Shown here: piece by piece, positions 7,807-14,246 of the stretch | Layout: every line of letters begins with the position of its first letter | Numbering within the stretch: the first letter of the stretch is position 1 | Source: Rhodococcus sp. 1163 | Lineage (GTDB): Bacteria; Actinomycetota; Actinomycetes; Mycobacteriales; Mycobacteriaceae | Reading direction: 5' to 3' | NCBI RefSeq assembly: GCF_002091985.1 | Contig: NZ_MKKX01000020.1 | Span: forward strand, 265,546-329,545 | DNA: 64,000 nt | Program-made: the position numbers and the translations under genes | Notes under the pieces: generated by a model | The model's input: the letters and a program-made list of their open reading frames with translations, nothing else | The model's database searches: none | What the model was told of the DNA's origin: nothing

Positions 7807-8174
7807 CCTCGGGCACCCTGCTCGCGGTAGCGGCCGACCCCGCGGTTTTGTGCGCTGTCCGACGACCTCGGTGGTGGTCGGCGTTCCGCTGTCACCGAGC
7901 GGGCCAACGCTCCGATAGCGGCTCTCACGCGGGCAACGTCGACCGTCCCGTCACCGCTCAGGAACTTCGACCTATCGACCGCTGCGAGCAGATCCGAAAC
8001 GTCGGTGCGCTTGATACCGGCGGTGTCGAGTTCCCGCTCGATCGCCGCGTCGACGATCTGGCCTCGGAGGTCGTCGATCACACGGACCGCGTCGAGTCCG
8101 TCGCGCTCGAGCTCGTCGATCAATTCATCACGTTCTGCGACCAGCCAGCGGCCTATTTCAGCGTCTCTATTCAT
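7803..8174 (-). CDS. Element protein with phage structural/scaffold-like pattern, unknown
   Basis: It has about 123 residues from the ATG at 8174 (MNRDAEIGRWLVAERDELIDELERDG). The middle, KRTDVSDLLAAVDRSKFLSG followed by DGTVDVARVRAAIGALA, resembles a short motif common in small actinophage head-assembly proteins. The C-terminus is Arg/Ser/Gly-rich. It is the first gene of the operon containing the small terminase, and its stop overlaps that gene's start. A CsoR-type operator lies 15-32 bp upstream of the start. The structural role is a guess. Confidence 0.5.
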   Translation of the reverse strand: MNRDAEIGRWLVAERDELIDELERDGLDAVRVIDDLRGQIVDAAIERELDTAGIKRTDVSDLLAAVDRSKFLSGDGTVDVARVRAAIGALARSVTAERRPPPRSSDSAQNRGVGRYREQGARG

Positions 8175-8188
8175 CTGTCGAGGATACG

Positions 8189-8206
8189 GGTACCCCCTAT
8201 GGGTAT
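8189..8206. promoter_or_regulatory. CsoR-type operator-like site before the terminase operon
   Basis: The 18 bases GGTACCCCCTATGGGTAT form a TACCC-N5-GGGTA quasi-palindrome of the kind bound by CsoR/RcnR-family metal sensors. The sequence matches 48395-48412, in the copper-chaperone promoter, at 17 of 18 positions. It ends 15 bp upstream of the ATG of the first operon gene, where a bound repressor would block transcription. Confidence 0.5.
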
Positions 8207-8592
8207 TGCGAATCTTCCAACTCACGTACACGTAAACCGCTGAGCGGCAGGGGTATTCGGCGTATCGGTCGACTATTGCTCAGTGCAACGTGGCGGTGCC
8301 GGCCACCTTCGGACCTGCCTCGCGCTGCGTTTGCCCTGCTCAGGGGCTCTCAGGGGCCTAAAACGGGCCAGAAAACAAACTCTTACGAACGAAAGGCAGC
8401 AGATTTCGCAGTACCCTGCTGCCTTTCGCTGCGCGAGGGTGGGAGGGGGTCCCACCCCTACCCCTCGCCTCGCCTCGGTGGTAGTCACCGCTCAGGTCAA
8501 CGCTCCCGCGTTGCGTCGACCGAAACGACGGCAGGCTCACCAACCGAAGTCGATGAGCCTGCGTCGATCTGAGCGTGGTGGTGGTGTCATGG
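8207..8592. other. Gene-free spacer between the two element operons
   Basis: No convincing gene is seen in these roughly 390 bases. Apart from the hairpin at 8390-8428 there is a G-rich tract (about 8438-8450) and low-complexity CCTCGCCTCGCC sequence. It probably holds the terminator of the upstream pair and the promoter of the terminase operon. Confidence 0.5.
8390..8428. terminator. 12-bp perfect hairpin in the element
   Basis: CGAAAGGCAGCA (8390-8401) pairs with TGCTGCCTTTCG (8417-8428) around a 15-base loop. It lies about 165 bp past the stop of the 8593-8958 gene in the direction of transcription, so it may end that operon. No T-run follows, so a structured RNA or protein-binding site is also possible. 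Confidence 0.5.
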
Positions 8593-8958
8593 CTAGCTCG
8601 GCGTGTCTGTCCCCGTTGCGTATCGAGCCATGCCTCGGGCGTTCGAATCTGCGATCTCGGTTCGATGCTCGAGTGCTTCCTTGGCCCGCTTGACTCTCGC
8701 CGCTTCACGCTCCCTGTCGCGCTGCTCCCTCTCCGCTTTCTCACGCGTCAAGAAATCTTGACGGACCTTGGGGTCGCGTGCGATCCGTGTTAGTTCGTCG
8801 CCATGCTTAGACCCGATGCTCGTCACCTGTGCCGGACTCTCGCGGTCCCTCGCTGCCTTGCTCTGCTGTGCTTGGATCGACTGCTGTGCACTCAGTGGTG
8901 GATCGGTGAGATGGCGACCCATCCCGGTCTCACCTGTGTTTGCTCGCGAGCCGCTCAC
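8593..8958 (-). CDS. Element protein, Arg/Glu-rich and helical, unknown
   Basis: It has about 121 residues using the GTG at 8958, whose GTGA overlaps the upstream stop; an ATG at 8922 (MGRHLTDPPLSAQQ) is the alternative. Residues about 60-110 form a highly charged helix (REKAEREQRDREREAARVKRAKEALEHR), probably a coiled coil. I know of no homologue. The overlap with the 323-residue gene suggests the two products act together. Confidence 0.5.
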   Translation of the reverse strand: MSGSRANTGETGMGRHLTDPPLSAQQSIQAQQSKAARDRESPAQVTSIGSKHGDELTRIARDPKVRQDFLTREKAEREQRDREREAARVKRAKEALEHRTEIADSNARGMARYATGTDTPS

Positions 8959-9926
8959 AGGGACACCCCTGCGTGAGCGGTGATGGATAGACCGGTCTCG
9001 CGTTCGGCGTACCAAGCAAGCGCGGCCTCGGGAGTGTCGACGTCGATCTCATGGCCGACAAACTGCGAGGTCCACACCTCCCGCTCGAGCATCTGGGTTT
9101 CTGTCCTGAACAAGCGGTCTGGGTGCCGCTCTTGAAACCCGTTGCTCTCTGCCAGCACCACCCAGACGCGGACACAATTCGCGTCCTTCCATCGGGCAAC
9201 GAGACGCGGCCATTCTTGAAACGCTGCGAGGACTTCGGGCCGTCCGTCGGCTATCACCGCCTCGGCGTTCCCTGTTTCGCCGATCGCATCCACCAGCGTT
9301 CGGTATGCGCTGACAGCGGACTCGAGGATCTCGATTGTTTCGCGACCAAGGATTTCCTCGATGTCTTTCCGAGCGGCCATAACAGCCTCTCGGTTCTCGA
9401 AAGCCCAATGCTCGCGCATCCGCTCGACTAGACCAGCACGCCGTGCTGTCGGGTGCGTGAGAGGAACCGTCGACCGATCGAACTCGAGCGCGGGGACCAT
9501 GATCGCCGGAACCGCTTGCTTGGCCGTAGCCGCTTCCCACGCGGCACCCAGTAGCTCACCGTCGCGCTGGCCGGCCGCCAGACCGAGAAGGTGCTTGTGT
9601 TCCTCGTCGAGGCGGTGCTCGACCTTGCCAGCCGCTGCAGCGTTGAGCGCGAGCCCTCGCAGCGGCCCGTCGGTGAGACGCTGACCGAGCGGATTGTCCA
9701 AGCTCGGCCCGACCCCAATGCCCGAAGCTCTATCCCGCTCGTGCGCGGCCCGCTCCCGCTCTGCCGCTTCGGCGGTCTCGGCTACCTGCCGACGGTGCTC
9801 GTCGGCATCGGTACTTCCGACGATCTGCTGAGCTTCCCGCTCGCCGATACCCGCGAAACCTCGGCTACCCCGATCCCATCCGCTCGACTCGATGCCGCTT
9901 CCTTGGGCGTTGTCTGTACTGCTCAC
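8955..9926 (-). CDS. Element protein of 323 residues, unknown
   Basis: The N-terminal 80 residues are polar and Glu/Arg-rich (EHRRQVAETAEAAERERAAHERDRA). The rest looks globular, with VPAIMVPALEFDRSTVPLTHP, LGRETIEILESAVSAYRTLVDAIG and a Trp-rich C-terminal part (EVWTSQFVGHE, EAALAWYAERETG). No membrane segment or known catalytic motif is seen. It is the first gene of a two-gene operon downstream of the iteron region. Position between the replication module and the packaging operon fits an element-specific regulatory or helper-interference role, but that is speculation. Confidence 0.55.
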   Translation of the reverse strand: MSSTDNAQGSGIESSGWDRGSRGFAGIGEREAQQIVGSTDADEHRRQVAETAEAAERERAAHERDRASGIGVGPSLDNPLGQRLTDGPLRGLALNAAAAGKVEHRLDEEHKHLLGLAAGQRDGELLGAAWEAATAKQAVPAIMVPALEFDRSTVPLTHPTARRAGLVERMREHWAFENREAVMAARKDIEEILGRETIEILESAVSAYRTLVDAIGETGNAEAVIADGRPEVLAAFQEWPRLVARWKDANCVRVWVVLAESNGFQERHPDRLFRTETQMLEREVWTSQFVGHEIDVDTPEAALAWYAERETGLSITAHAGVSL

Positions 9927-10031
9927 TGTGTTGCTCCTCTGTTGGGATTTCTCGGATCGGTCGACCCGAGTTGATTGGTCGTATTGATCGGAATATCGGC
10001 CCTACTCAATTCCTGCCGAGCCCCACGGCCC

Positions 10032-10190
10032 GGTCAGGTGCACTACGTACACCTGACCTGACCGGGTCAGGTGGGAAAAACACCTGACCGCTGTCAGACC
10101 CGGTCAGCCTGACCAGCGCAAACGCGGCTGGAAACCTGACCGCTGAAACCTGGCCCGGCCAGGTCCGCTCAAAAAACCTGACCCGGTCAG
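10032..10190. repeat. CTGACC/GGTCAG iteron-like array (probable replication origin)
   Basis: Ten exact copies of CTGACC or its complement lie within 160 bp, many as inverted pairs. Examples are GGTCAGGTG-N9-CACCTGACC (10032-10058), CCTGACC-G-GGTCAGG (10057-10071), GGTCAGCCTGACC (10102-10114) and CCTGACC-C-GGTCAG (10177-10190); a degenerate CCTGGCC/GGCCAGG pair lies at 10149-10163. The array follows the helicase gene by 70 bp, where satellite and plasmid rep genes often have their iterons. The whole 9927-10259 gap otherwise has no gene. Confidence 0.65.
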
Positions 10191-10259
10191 CTTTTCGCCA
10201 ATTTCGGCACGGTTCGGCGTGGCTTCGTGAGCATCGAGACGCAAGTTGGACATAGCGTT

Positions 10260-12017
10260 TTATCGCTGCTTTCGGTACGCGAGCGCCGCTCGCCACACCG
10301 ACGTTTCGTAACTGCCCTCGAGCTTGGGAACGGCTTTGGTGCGTGCACGATCCCGACCCCACTCGACAGGGATCTCGAGCCGGTCCAACTCCGCAACCAA
10401 CGCTCTCTCCCGAGCATCGCGAGGACCGCTCACCTTCGGCCCCGACACAGCCTCGGCGACGACTGCATCGGCGTTGTGCGCGTCGGCCGCTGAGTCGAGT
10501 TCTTCGGCGGTCGGCGACGACACAGCACCGAGGACACGGCCCGCTTTGTCTTTTCGTACCCGCACGTGACCGAGCGGACCGTCCAGACGTTTGATACTCA
10601 CCCGCTCGGGTAGCGATCCGCTGCGATCCTTCAACCGCGTCAGTGTGAGATCGTTCGGCCGCTCCGCGCGCGGGACCGTGAGCGTCCACTCGGCGTCGAG
10701 TTTGGATCGCTTCGCCGACGACCCTCGAGCTCCCAAACTTGGATCCTTGCCGCTGTGGTCCGCGTAGATGACGGTATGACCCATCGCTTTGAGCGGCAAC
10801 GTAATTCGGTTATCGAACGTAATCCACGTGTCCGAGTCGTTCTCGGCCCCGTCGATGAAACTCGACAGCGTATCGAGGATCACGACGTCGGGCCGGTACC
10901 GCTCGACCAGCCCCGCCATGTCCCGCGCTCCCGCGGCTGTGGTCAGCGGTGCGATCGACTCCATGCTCACCACGAACAGGTTCGGCAGGTCCAGCGGTGC
11001 GTCCATCCTGTCGAGATAGTCGCGCCACCACAGTTGCCCGACCTCACCGTCGACGTAGAGAACACGCTTCGGGCCGTCGAGTTCGCGAGCCTTACCGTCC
11101 GAGCCTCGGTCGAGTGCGGCGCACCCCAACGACCAGTGCACAGCAAAGTCTGCGAGTAGAACAGTCTTGCCGACACCGGACCCGGCGACGAACTTCGTTA
11201 CCTGTCCCTCGGCGACGAGATCGTTCTCGAGCATGACCCGCGGCTCGCGCGGCCCGGTGCGGAGCTTGACCAGATCGAGCGCGGTCGGTGCGTCGTCGTC
11301 CTCGAGATCGTCCACCGCCTCGTCTGAATCTGGTCCAGCGGTATCGGGCATATCTTCCTCGGTCATCGTTTCGGTGGTTGGTTCGTCCGTCTCCCAGATC
11401 GGGCCGGTACCGGTCATTGCTTCGCACAGTTCGGCCGTCCACCCGACCGCCGGCAATGGTGGGTCGAAGTCGTCGAGGTTGAGTCCAGCGGCATGGAACC
11501 GTCGGGACAGTTCAGCGGTCGGTAACCCGACCCCGGCATCGAACACGACCACTCCGGGGAAGCTCTCGAGGTGCGACGGATCGAGTAATTGCGTTGTCGC
11601 TGAGTTCATTTCGAGAAACAGAACGAGCGGCGCGTCGTCGTCGGGAGAACCACTGAGTGCGTGATCCGAGCGCCAGATCCGGCCGGCCGATTCCGCTTCG
11701 TTCACAAAGCGGTCCCCCGCGGTCTCGAACCATATGTGCTCGCCGCCGGCCTCGAGAGCTTGGGCCGGTATGTCCTCCGGCCGGTCCAGGACCTCGGCCC
11801 ACGTGTCGAGTTGCTGCTCACCGAGCGGGAAGTAAACCCCCACGCGGCCGACCAGATATTCGGCGATTGCTCGGGCCGCTGCTCGCTCGGACGCTTCCCG
11901 CTCGACCGACCGATACTCGCGGACTATCGCCGAGAATCTCCGGTTGTCCTCGGACGTTGCGACCGTTGGACTCAGTCGTTCCTGCGGGATCGGTTCATGC
12001 TCAATCGCTTGCGGCAT
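10260..12017 (-). CDS. RepA-like RecA-fold ATPase/helicase
   Basis: This 585-residue protein has an AAA_25/RepA-type hexameric helicase core. Walker A (GSGVGKT) is at about residues 279-285, RVLYVDGEV follows, and Walker B (VVILDTLSSF) is at about 374-383. Next come a HSGKD motif and a sensor-like RSKLDAEWTLTV. The N-terminal 240 residues hold a separate, partly acidic region with WFETAGDRFVNE and VVFDAGVGLP, with no clear polymerase-primase motif. It probably drives replication of the excised element from the adjacent iteron array. It lies 87 bp after the excisionase gene on the same strand. Confidence 0.75.
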   Translation of the reverse strand: MPQAIEHEPIPQERLSPTVATSEDNRRFSAIVREYRSVEREASERAAARAIAEYLVGRVGVYFPLGEQQLDTWAEVLDRPEDIPAQALEAGGEHIWFETAGDRFVNEAESAGRIWRSDHALSGSPDDDAPLVLFLEMNSATTQLLDPSHLESFPGVVVFDAGVGLPTAELSRRFHAAGLNLDDFDPPLPAVGWTAELCEAMTGTGPIWETDEPTTETMTEEDMPDTAGPDSDEAVDDLEDDDAPTALDLVKLRTGPREPRVMLENDLVAEGQVTKFVAGSGVGKTVLLADFAVHWSLGCAALDRGSDGKARELDGPKRVLYVDGEVGQLWWRDYLDRMDAPLDLPNLFVVSMESIAPLTTAAGARDMAGLVERYRPDVVILDTLSSFIDGAENDSDTWITFDNRITLPLKAMGHTVIYADHSGKDPSLGARGSSAKRSKLDAEWTLTVPRAERPNDLTLTRLKDRSGSLPERVSIKRLDGPLGHVRVRKDKAGRVLGAVSSPTAEELDSAADAHNADAVVAEAVSGPKVSGPRDARERALVAELDRLEIPVEWGRDRARTKAVPKLEGSYETSVWRAALAYRKQR

Positions 12018-12104
12018 TTCGGGTCTCCGTATCGAGGGTTAGGTATAAGTCATCGCTGCACTCCTGTGGTGGTGTGTGGTGGATTTGGTGCTGCCGTGCC
12101 GCTG

Positions 12105-12338
12105 TCAGCTACCGACCAAGGTGGCCGCTTTGCATCGAGCGATGTAGAGATCCAGGTCTCGCCGGTCGTACATGACCCGGTTGCCGAGCTTGTAGCTGGC
12201 GGGGCCGGTGCCTGCGCTTCGGTGGTTGTAGAGCAGACCCTTTTTCATGCCGAGATATTCAGCGGCCTGCTCGATGGTGAGCCGCTCCAACCGCTCGAGC
12301 TCGGCTCGGTACATCGTCAACGTCGTGTCGGTTCCCAT
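12105..12338 (-). CDS. Excisionase-like helix-turn-helix protein
   Basis: This 77-residue protein contains a MerR/AlpA-type winged HTH: LTIEQAAEYLGMKKGLLYNHRS, then YKLGNRVMYDRRDLDLYIARC. Small proteins of this type serve as recombination-directionality factors or as activators in integrated elements. It is divergent from the integrase across a 282-bp regulatory region. Either an excisionase or a control role is possible; no separate phage-type repressor is visible in the element. Confidence 0.7.
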   Translation of the reverse strand: MGTDTTLTMYRAELERLERLTIEQAAEYLGMKKGLLYNHRSAGTGPASYKLGNRVMYDRRDLDLYIARCKAATLVGS

Positions 12339-12354
12339 TGCGTGTCTCCTCGAA

Positions 12355-12395
12355 TTGTTCTGTGCCCCTTAGCCGCTGGGGCCGTGTGAGAACAA
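12355..12395. promoter_or_regulatory. Inverted repeat in the int-xis intergenic region
   Basis: TTGTTCT (12355-12361) and AGAACAA (12389-12395) form a 7-bp inverted repeat with a nested CCCC/GGGG pair (12365-12368 and 12378-12381). It sits 17 bp upstream of the excisionase ATG. It could be an operator or a leader hairpin controlling that gene. Confidence 0.4.
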
Positions 12396-12442
12396 CAGAA
12401 GCACAGCGGCAGGACCGACCACAAATGTTCGAGACTTTCGAG

Positions 12443-12472
12443 TTGACAAAACAGATCGTGAACGTGTAAGGC
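12443..12472 (+). promoter_or_regulatory. Possible integrase promoter
   Basis: A consensus -35 box TTGACA (12443-12448) is followed after 18 bp by TAAGGC (12467-12472), a weak -10. It lies about 150 bp upstream of the integrase ATG at 12621 in a region without genes. Assigned by pattern only. Confidence 0.35.
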
Positions 12473-12620
12473 TTGCGTCTCGACCCGTTCACAACCCGAA
12501 AAGGGGCCGCTGGTCAGACAGGACACGGACCGGACACCGTGCGAACAAAAAACGCCCTTTGTGATGTGCGTCACACACCCACGACCGCTTAATGTATTGC
12601 GGACCGGATACTCTCGTTTC

Positions 12621-13895
12621 ATGCCTACCGATGCTGTTTACGAATCCATTCCGACAAAGCGGGTAACCGGCTCCCGCGTCGAGGATCGGTGGAAGCGGCG
12701 CGACGGCTCACCGTCGGCTCGAGCCGGTAAAGGTCTGCAATGGCTCGCCCGATATGTCGGCACCGACGGACAGGAACACACCAAGGCATTCCGCACCCAG
12801 AAACAGGCGAAGGTGTGGCTCAGCGAGGAAAGCGCGGCCGTAACCCGCGGGGATTGGGTCGACCCGACCAAAAGCGCGGCCACGGTGCATTGGGTCGCTC
12901 AGTCGTGGCTCGCGGGCAACGCGTCGAAAACTGCGTCGACAGCAGAGGGGTACGGAAACGTCTGGCGTACCCACGTCGAACCGCGCTGGGGTTCGGTCGA
13001 GCTACGCAACGTCGACCACGACGAGATCGTGGCGTGGGTCGGTGGGCTCAGCAACGGCACGGCCGCGTCTCTGCGAAAAGACAAGACGACCGGCGAACGT
13101 ATCCCGCTTGCCGCGTCGTCGGTGCGGCACTGTCACGCGGTGCTGCACCAGATACTTCAGATAGCCGTGCGTTCGAAGCGGCTCCGATCGAATCCGGCGA
13201 AGGACGTACCGCTGCCGAAGATGCGCGCCAGCGAAAAAGTGTTTCTGTCTGCTGCCGAGATCGACCGCCTCGCTCGGGCTGCGGATCACCGGGCGAGCAC
13301 AACTACCGAACGCATGAAAGCGGGCCGGTCCCTCGAACCCGATGCCGTGGCATCCGACGCACCAGCGAGTGCAAGCGGTCTCGCGCTGCGACTGCTCGGC
13401 GGTTGCGGTCTGCGCTTCGGTGAGTTGAGCGGTCTACGGATCTCACGCGTGAACCTCGAGCGTCGAACCCTACGGATAGACACCGCTGTCTCGGAGGTGG
13501 GCGGTCGGCTCGTCGTCGGCAGTCCGAAGAATCATCGTGAGCGCACCGTCCCGATACCGGCTCGGCTAGTGGCTCACTTGCGCGAGGTGTGCGACGGTCG
13601 CGACGGCTCCGAGTACGTGTTCACTTCAGCGGCAGGTTCGCCGCTGAGAAGAAACAATTTCGCCAAGCGTGTCCTTGCGCCAGCGGCCGAACTAGCCGGG
13701 ATCGACGATGCGGTGACGCTGCACTCGCTCCGGCACAGTTTCGCGTCCATCTGCCTGAGCAATGCGGTACCGCCGAAACAGGTACAGGAATGGATGGGGC
13801 ACCACTCGCTCAAACTCACTGCCGATCTCTACGGCCACCTGTTCGCCGACGAGACCGACAAGGCTCAAAGCCTGCTCGATGCGGCGTTCGAGTGA
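12621..13895 (+). CDS. int: Tyrosine recombinase (integrase) of the element
   Basis: This is a 424-residue phage-type integrase. The N-terminal arm-binding region (WLARYVGTDGQEHTKAFRTQKQAKVWLSEE) is followed by a SAM-like core-binding domain. The catalytic domain has Arg265 in GLRFGELSGL, His368 and Arg371 in HSLRH, a His near 394 in WMGHHS, and the nucleophile Tyr404 in LYGHLF. I chose the ATG at 12621 because the upstream 20 codons lack coding character. It lies 130 bp from the tRNA-side att repeat, as usual for integrases. It catalyses integration into tRNA-Val and, with the excisionase, excision. Confidence 0.9.
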   Translation: MPTDAVYESIPTKRVTGSRVEDRWKRRDGSPSARAGKGLQWLARYVGTDGQEHTKAFRTQKQAKVWLSEESAAVTRGDWVDPTKSAATVHWVAQSWLAGNASKTASTAEGYGNVWRTHVEPRWGSVELRNVDHDEIVAWVGGLSNGTAASLRKDKTTGERIPLAASSVRHCHAVLHQILQIAVRSKRLRSNPAKDVPLPKMRASEKVFLSAAEIDRLARAADHRASTTTERMKAGRSLEPDAVASDAPASASGLALRLLGGCGLRFGELSGLRISRVNLERRTLRIDTAVSEVGGRLVVGSPKNHRERTVPIPARLVAHLREVCDGRDGSEYVFTSAAGSPLRRNNFAKRVLAPAAELAGIDDAVTLHSLRHSFASICLSNAVPPKQVQEWMGHHSLKLTADLYGHLFADETDKAQSLLDAAFE

Positions 13896-13946
13896 TCGGC
13901 GGTGAACGCGTGGAATGCACCGCAAACAGACGCCGGTATTTTCTAC

Positions 13947-13984
13947 TGCGGACCAGTTGCGGACTGGCGAGCTTTGCGGACTGG
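13947..13984. repeat. Integrase arm-type repeats, tRNA side
   Basis: TGCGGACCAG (13947) and TGCGGACTGG (13958, 13975) repeat the motif found at 6320-6362. The first two are 11 bp apart and the third is displaced by 17 bp. They end 39 bp before the 46-bp core repeat. Confidence 0.7.
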
Positions 13985-14022
13985 CCGAAGAGCGAGCTTA
14001 GGGCCGCTGACCTGGGTAAATA

Positions 14023-14068
14023 GTGGTGGGCGCAGAGGGGTTCGAACCCCCGACCGCTGGTGTGTAAA
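14023..14068. repeat. attR-side 46-bp direct repeat
   Basis: This is identical to 6144-6189. Here the repeat is joined to the rest of tRNA-Val (14069-14098), so the element supplies a replacement 3' half and the tRNA stays functional. It marks the tRNA-proximal boundary. Confidence 0.9.
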
Positions 14069-14098
14069 ACCAGAGCTCTACCGCTGAGCTATACGCCC
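14024..14098 (-). tRNA. tRNA-Val (anticodon UAC)
   Basis: The minus strand folds into a full cloverleaf. The acceptor stem GGGCGTA pairs with TGCGCCC, the anticodon stem CTGGT/ACCAG encloses the loop TTTACAC with anticodon TAC, the T-arm contains GGTTCGAACC, and ACCA is encoded at the 3' end. The 3' 46 bases lie inside the att repeat. Confidence 0.95.
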
Positions 14099-14131
14099 GA
14101 GTCACATGTGGGCCGAGACCGTTTGTGACGC

Positions 14132-14167
14132 TTGGAGAAATTTATCGTGTCTGAGCGATTTCTCCAA
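14132..14167. terminator. 10-bp hairpin upstream of tRNA-Val
   Basis: TTGGAGAAAT (14132-14141) pairs with ATTTCTCCAA (14158-14167) around 16 bases. It lies 20 bp behind a second, stronger hairpin in the ahpE transcription direction and 34 bp ahead of the tRNA gene. It may be a back-up terminator or shield the tRNA promoter. Confidence 0.45.
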
Positions 14168-14187
14168 TTCCGCATGTCAACGCCCTG

Positions 14188-14233
14188 CTTGTGAGTGGAA
14201 ATGTGTCCGGTGGGGCGCATTTCCACTCACAAG
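14188..14233. terminator. 16-bp perfect hairpin after ahpE
   Basis: CTTGTGAGTGGAAATG (14188-14203) pairs perfectly with CATTTCCACTCACAAG (14218-14233) around a 14-base loop. It lies 14 bp past the ahpE stop on the minus strand, so it is the likely transcription terminator of the ahpE unit. Confidence 0.7.
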
Positions 14234-14246
14234 AGGCGAAGTTCGT

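Larger units (their letters stand above)
6144..14068. mobile_element. 7.9-kb integrated element in tRNA-Val, phage-satellite-like
   Basis: The element is bounded by identical 46-bp direct repeats that coincide with the 3' part of tRNA-Val(UAC). On the minus strand it carries an excisionase-like HTH gene, a RecA-fold helicase, two overlapping unknown genes, and a four-gene operon that includes a P27-like small terminase subunit. An integrase on the plus strand lies next to the tRNA end. Arm-type repeats flank both ends and an iteron array follows the helicase gene. There is no FtsK/TraB-like transfer gene, capsid, portal or large terminase. Integrase, excisionase, replication module and lone terS is the gene set of phage-inducible satellites; this assignment is inference. 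Confidence 0.75.

Noticed and set aside
10032..10190. Repeat array as a possible CRISPR
   Set aside because: Repeats are 6-9 bp, irregularly spaced and in both orientations, without unique spacers of constant length or cas genes.
6144..14068. Reading the element as an actinomycete integrative conjugative element (AICE)
   Set aside because: AICEs carry an FtsK/TraB-type DNA translocase and usually spread/Kil genes. None of the element proteins has these motifs, while a small-terminase-like gene is present.
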